From assembly GCA_028455995.1 (NCBI GenBank), contig JABELC010000001.1:496001-560000 (forward strand): a stretch of 64,000 nt of DNA. Direction: 5' to 3'. The notes beneath the pieces were generated by a model that saw only the letters and a list, made by a program, of their open reading frames with translations, searched no databases and was not told the DNA's origin. This document shows positions 61,026 to 64,000 of this stretch, piece after piece. Numbering within the stretch: position 1 is the stretch's first letter; every line of letters starts with the position of its first letter. The translations under genes and the position numbers were made by a program. This DNA is from Scleromitrula shiraiana. Taxonomy: Eukaryota; Ascomycota; Leotiomycetes; Helotiales; Sclerotiniaceae.

Positions 61026-62631
61026 ATGGCTATAGCAATGTCTGTTTGTGGTGATGCTGAGGAGCATGAAGTAAGTTTTGATTTTGAATTCCTGAGATGA
61101 GATAGGAATATGTCACTCACTAATCGATGTGTGCTCTACAGAATACCATCATTGATGTTGATGAAATTCAAGCCCATGGTAATTCTCCAACTTTCATTCT
61201 TGGATGATTCGATTCTCCAGGTTAACCTGCATAGGTATCTCTGCTGCCGATATTGCAAAGTTGAAAGTGAACAATATTCATACAGTGGGAGTAAGCTTAT
61301 ACAATCCACTCTTCGTGATGCATGACAACTCATTACATCATAGACACTTATTGGAACTGCTATGCGAAGATTGGTTAAAATTAAAGGATTTTCCGAAATC
61401 AAAGTTGAGAAGATTAAGGAGGCTGCAAAGAAAGTGGCTGTAAGTATTGACCTTGGTACTGTATAATTTCCCCTACTGACATGTTTCAGCCACCTGGTTC
61501 TGGTGGTGCTTTCATTACAGCAGCGGAACTTGGTCACCTTCGAAAGAAATGTATCAGAATCTCGACTGGCAGCAAGCAGTTGGATGCTTGTCTGAATGGG
61601 TAAGTTTAATTGATTGCCTTGGTCGTGGCATTCGGGACTGACTTTGTCAAGTGGCTTCCAGACTATGAGCATCAGTGAAGTATATGGAGAATTTAGTAAG
61701 GATGTCATTTCCTGATGACTTTTCTTGGCTAATGACTCCAGGATGCGGAAAGACTCAGTTGGCACATACTATGGCGGTTATTGCTCAACTCCCAAAGGAA
61801 ATGGGTGGGGCTGAAGGAAAGGTTGCATATATTGGTGAATAGACCACTTGACCTGACACTGATTGCATTGCTAATATGTACGAGACACGGAAGGTACCTT
61901 TAGGCCGGAGAGAATCGCCGAGATTGCAGAGAGGTTTGGAGGTTGGTACTGGCAACTTCAACATTAAACCCCTTCATGCTAACGAAGCGATAAAGTCGAC
62001 CCTGATCAAGCCTGCGAGAACATCGTCTACGCCCGCGCTCAAAATACAGAGGTATGGCTTGACATTTAACACGCAAGATCTTCAACTGACAATGATCAGA
62101 TGCAACAGGAAATGCTCGAGGGCCTTGCCCAGAACTTCGCCACCAATGAGTATCGTCTACTTATCATCGACAGTATCATGTCTTTGTACCGTACTGATTA
62201 CATTGGTCGCGGTGAACTATCCGAAAGACAAAGTGCACTTAATGCATTCCTTCGAAGAACTACACAAATGGCGGAAGAATTCAACTTGGTTGTTTTAATG
62301 GTATGTATATCACCATCACAATCAGTATGCGTGGTTTAACACACTTTAGACAAACCAAGTTATGTCGGATCCAGGTGCCAGTGCTCTATTTGCAGGAGTT
62401 GATGGACGTAAACCTGCTGGAGGACACATTCTTGCACATGCATCTACAACTAGAATCCTACTTCGAAAAGGCCGTGGAGAAGAACGGGTTGCAAAAGTTG
62501 TTGATTCTCCTGGTAAGTCAATTGAGTTCAAATATCTCTCTCCTCGCTAACTCCGGTGACTAGATTGTCCAGAAGGCGAAGCAACATATATCATTACCAA
62601 CGGCGGCATTAATGATCCCGAAAAAGCCTAA
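61026..62631 (+). CDS. DMC1: Meiotic recombinase Dmc1 (RecA/Rad51 family)
   Basis: Twelve exons: 61026-61070, 61142-61178, 61235-61290, 61344-61439, 61490-61599, 61652-61695, 61742-61834, 61885-61941, 61996-62051, 62100-62300, 62350-62512 and 62564-62631, giving exactly 341 aa. The N-terminal helix-hairpin-helix region includes HGISAADIAKLKVNNIHTVG and LVKIKGFSEIKVEKIKEAAK. The ATPase core shows Walker A as GEFRCGKTQ, KVAYIDTEGTFRPERIAEIA, Walker B as YRLLIIDSIMSLYR, the L1/L2 region (YIGRGELSERQSALNAFLRR, TNQVMSDPG) and a C-terminus CPEGEATYIITNGGINDP. GEFRCGKTQ together with KVAYIDTEGTFRPERI and DPG separates Dmc1 from Rad51. Dmc1 forms nucleoprotein filaments and promotes interhomologue strand exchange in meiosis. 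Genomic frames look broken, but every interruption is resolved by a 47-65 nt intron, so the gene is intact. Confidence 0.95.
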
Positions 62632-63000
62632 TATCCTCAATTCCTACTTACGACATCGAAGCTTACCATACATATTTTACGGCCCGAACTCTGTTACTTT
62701 TGTTGCACCACATACTATATAACTGAAGGATGAAATGGATAGATACTGGCATATGTTGATGTGTTCATTATTGCATATATACATAGAAGGAAAGGAGGAG
62801 TAGCTACTCGTGGAGTTTGCTGTTTGAAAGATACCCTATTTTAGCTTTATACCTATTTGAGCCTAGCGCTGTATACTGAAAATGGATAAATCCCTGTCAC
62901 TATTATTTCTGCTGAGAAAAAAGTTCCCTAAATTCAAGCTCCATTGAAGTTCAAAATTATTTTCGAATACTCGATTCAAATTACAATAAAACATTTACGC
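62632..63000. other. Short spacer between Dmc1 and Rrp7
   Basis: The 369-base spacer between two genes on the same strand is AT-rich and has no supported gene. It would have to hold the Dmc1 3' end and the Rrp7 promoter. Confidence 0.6.
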
Positions 63001-63960
63001 ATGAGTACAATTAAAGCAAGTAACTACAATATGTCACCAACACCAATGACCATAGGTGACAACTACACCGTCCTCCCCATTGCCATTCCCTCCACATCCT
63101 CATATCCCATCACCACAACACACCATCTATACCTACGACCTCATGCGCCCAAAATACCCACCGAAGACGACTCCCGAAGTCTATTCGTAACAAACCTACC
63201 GATCGATTGCACAGATCTACATATGCGCAGTATATTCAGCTCGTTAATTGGCGCAGGAAGAGTAGAAGGGATTCGATTTGAAGGCTCGAAAGAAGATGTC
63301 CCCAGGGCCGAAATTATCGCTGCTTCGCATGGAAAGAAGAGGAAGAGAGGAAGTGATGATAAGGATATTGATACGAGTTTACCTACAACCTGGGATCGAC
63401 AATTACGTGTTCAAGGACGAACGGCGGTCGTTCTTCTGGTAGACGAAAAAAGTGTAGAGAATATGTTGAAAGCGACGCGGAAAGTTACGAAGTCGGGGAA
63501 GGAATCTAAATATCCGGCTTGGGGGAAGGATGTTGAGGGGAAGGTGGAAAGTTTGGGAAGTGCTCGTTATTCTACGAGACAGGAATTACGATTCCCCGAA
63601 AAACTAGCCGTGCAAAGAAGTGTAGAGGCATTTATGGAAGTGTTTAATAGTAAAGAAGCGGAGAGAGAAAGAGAAAGAAAGAGATTGAGAAATGTTCCTG
63701 ATGAGGATGGATTTGTGACGGTGGTTAGAGGGGGGAGGACGGGACCGGCGAGGAATGCGGAGGCCGAGGAGAAGAGGAGGGAATTGGAGGAGAAGGAGGA
63801 GAGGAAGAGGAAGGAGTTGGAGGATGCGGGATTCTATAGGTGGCAGGGAAGAGAGAAGAGGAAGAGGGAGGTGGGCGATTTGGTTAAGAGGTTTGAGGAG
63901 GATAAGAAGAGGGTGGAAGGGATGAGAGAGAAGAGGGGAAGGTTTAGACCGGAGAGGTGA
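63001..63960 (+). CDS. RRP7: Ribosomal RNA processing protein Rrp7
   Basis: Single-exon frame of 319 aa from the ATG at 63001 (MSTIKASNY); an in-frame ATG 19 codons upstream and another at 63031 are alternatives. The N-terminal half has an RRM-like domain (DSRSLFVTNLPIDCTDLHMR, IFSSLIGAGRVEGIRFEG), a basic loop (GKKRKRGSDDK) and RTAVVLLVDEKSVENML. The C-terminal Rrp7 domain has QRSVEAFMEVFNSKEAERER, VPDEDGFVTVVRGGRTG, a long charged helix and DAGFYRWQGREKRKREVGDL, ending in RGRFRP. Rrp7 is a nucleolar factor of the UTP-C/CURI module needed for 18S rRNA maturation and small-subunit assembly. The coding strand is C-rich to about 63240 and purine/G-rich afterwards. Confidence 0.92.
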   Translation: MSTIKASNYNMSPTPMTIGDNYTVLPIAIPSTSSYPITTTHHLYLRPHAPKIPTEDDSRSLFVTNLPIDCTDLHMRSIFSSLIGAGRVEGIRFEGSKEDVPRAEIIAASHGKKRKRGSDDKDIDTSLPTTWDRQLRVQGRTAVVLLVDEKSVENMLKATRKVTKSGKESKYPAWGKDVEGKVESLGSARYSTRQELRFPEKLAVQRSVEAFMEVFNSKEAERERERKRLRNVPDEDGFVTVVRGGRTGPARNAEAEEKRRELEEKEERKRKELEDAGFYRWQGREKRKREVGDLVKRFEEDKKRVEGMREKRGRFRPER

Positions 63961-64000
63961 GAGGGGTGTGGATGGTTCTTCTTCATTTGACTTGGGGCTG

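Noticed and set aside
61136..61765. 209-aa minus-strand frame over Dmc1
   Set aside because: It runs antisense through Dmc1 exons and introns, and the plus-strand gene is unambiguous.
61249..62100. Apparent frameshifts and stops in Dmc1
   Set aside because: All interruptions are resolved by consensus introns that restore the exact family sequence, so the gene is not a pseudogene.
61026..62631. Assignment as Rad51
   Set aside because: Walker A is GEFRCGKTQ with downstream KVAYIDTEGTFRPERI and L2 DPG, which are Dmc1-type rather than Rad51-type.
1..64000. tRNA genes, rRNA, CRISPR arrays and intact transposable elements
   Set aside because: No tRNA B-box within a plausible cloverleaf, no spaced direct-repeat array and no transposase or reverse transcriptase motifs were seen by eye. 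Weak or degraded copies could be missed without a search tool.

Overview
This is a eukaryotic nuclear window from a filamentous ascomycete. The evidence is multi-exon genes with short GT-AG introns (about 47-130 nt), moderate to AT-rich composition, microsatellite-rich intergenic DNA and typical fungal chromatin and RNA-processing families. A complete Dmc1 recombinase (absent from Neurospora) and the overall gene style fit a leotiomycete such as the Sclerotiniaceae (Botrytis/Sclerotinia), but that placement is inference. No rRNA, tRNA, CRISPR or intact transposon was found by eye.

Layout. 1-7.3 kb is gene-poor and repeat-dotted. 7.3-10.6 kb (+) encodes the TPR corepressor Cyc8/Ssn6. 12.3-14.4 kb (+) encodes a 720-aa disordered protein with a PAM2-like poly(A)-binding-protein docking motif, preceded by a possible spliced upstream ORF. 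16.2-18.7 kb (-) encodes a LisH/WD40 protein of the TBL1/Sif2 type (Set3-class deacetylase complex). 22.5-23.7 kb (+) encodes a TMEM115/rhomboid-like Golgi membrane protein. 23.7-33.7 kb is decayed accessory DNA with two broken oxidoreductase genes (3-beta-hydroxysteroid dehydrogenase type and secreted FAD-linked oxidase type). 33.7-34.6 kb (+) is INO80 subunit Ies4. 36.1-39.0 kb (+) is a Vid30/Gid1/RanBPM scaffold of the GID/CTLH ubiquitin ligase. 40.5-40.8 kb (-) is a small unknown protein. 43.4-44.7 kb (+) is a metaxin-like SAM-complex subunit (Sam35/Tob38 type). 47.5-51.6 kb (-) is a 1348-aa unknown protein. 51.6-58.6 kb is gene-free and microsatellite-rich. 58.6-59.1 kb is a small Cys-rich gene, possibly frameshifted. 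61.0-62.6 kb (+) is Dmc1 with 12 exons, and 63.0-63.96 kb (+) is Rrp7.

Most genes are unlinked housekeeping functions rather than a pathway cluster. Three (Cyc8, the Sif2-like protein and Ies4) act on chromatin-based transcription control. The most notable hidden signals are: a recurrent switch from C-rich to G-rich coding strand in the direction of transcription in seven loci; an apparent H2B-like plus H2A-like segment at the N-terminus of the 1348-aa protein, which also carries four copies of a short DFLR-type motif; a PAM2-like motif; a 17-nt microexon with an in-frame alternative acceptor in the LisH gene; and a stop-free 51-nt intron in the Vid30 gene. All exon boundaries were set by eye from splice consensus, frame and family conservation.
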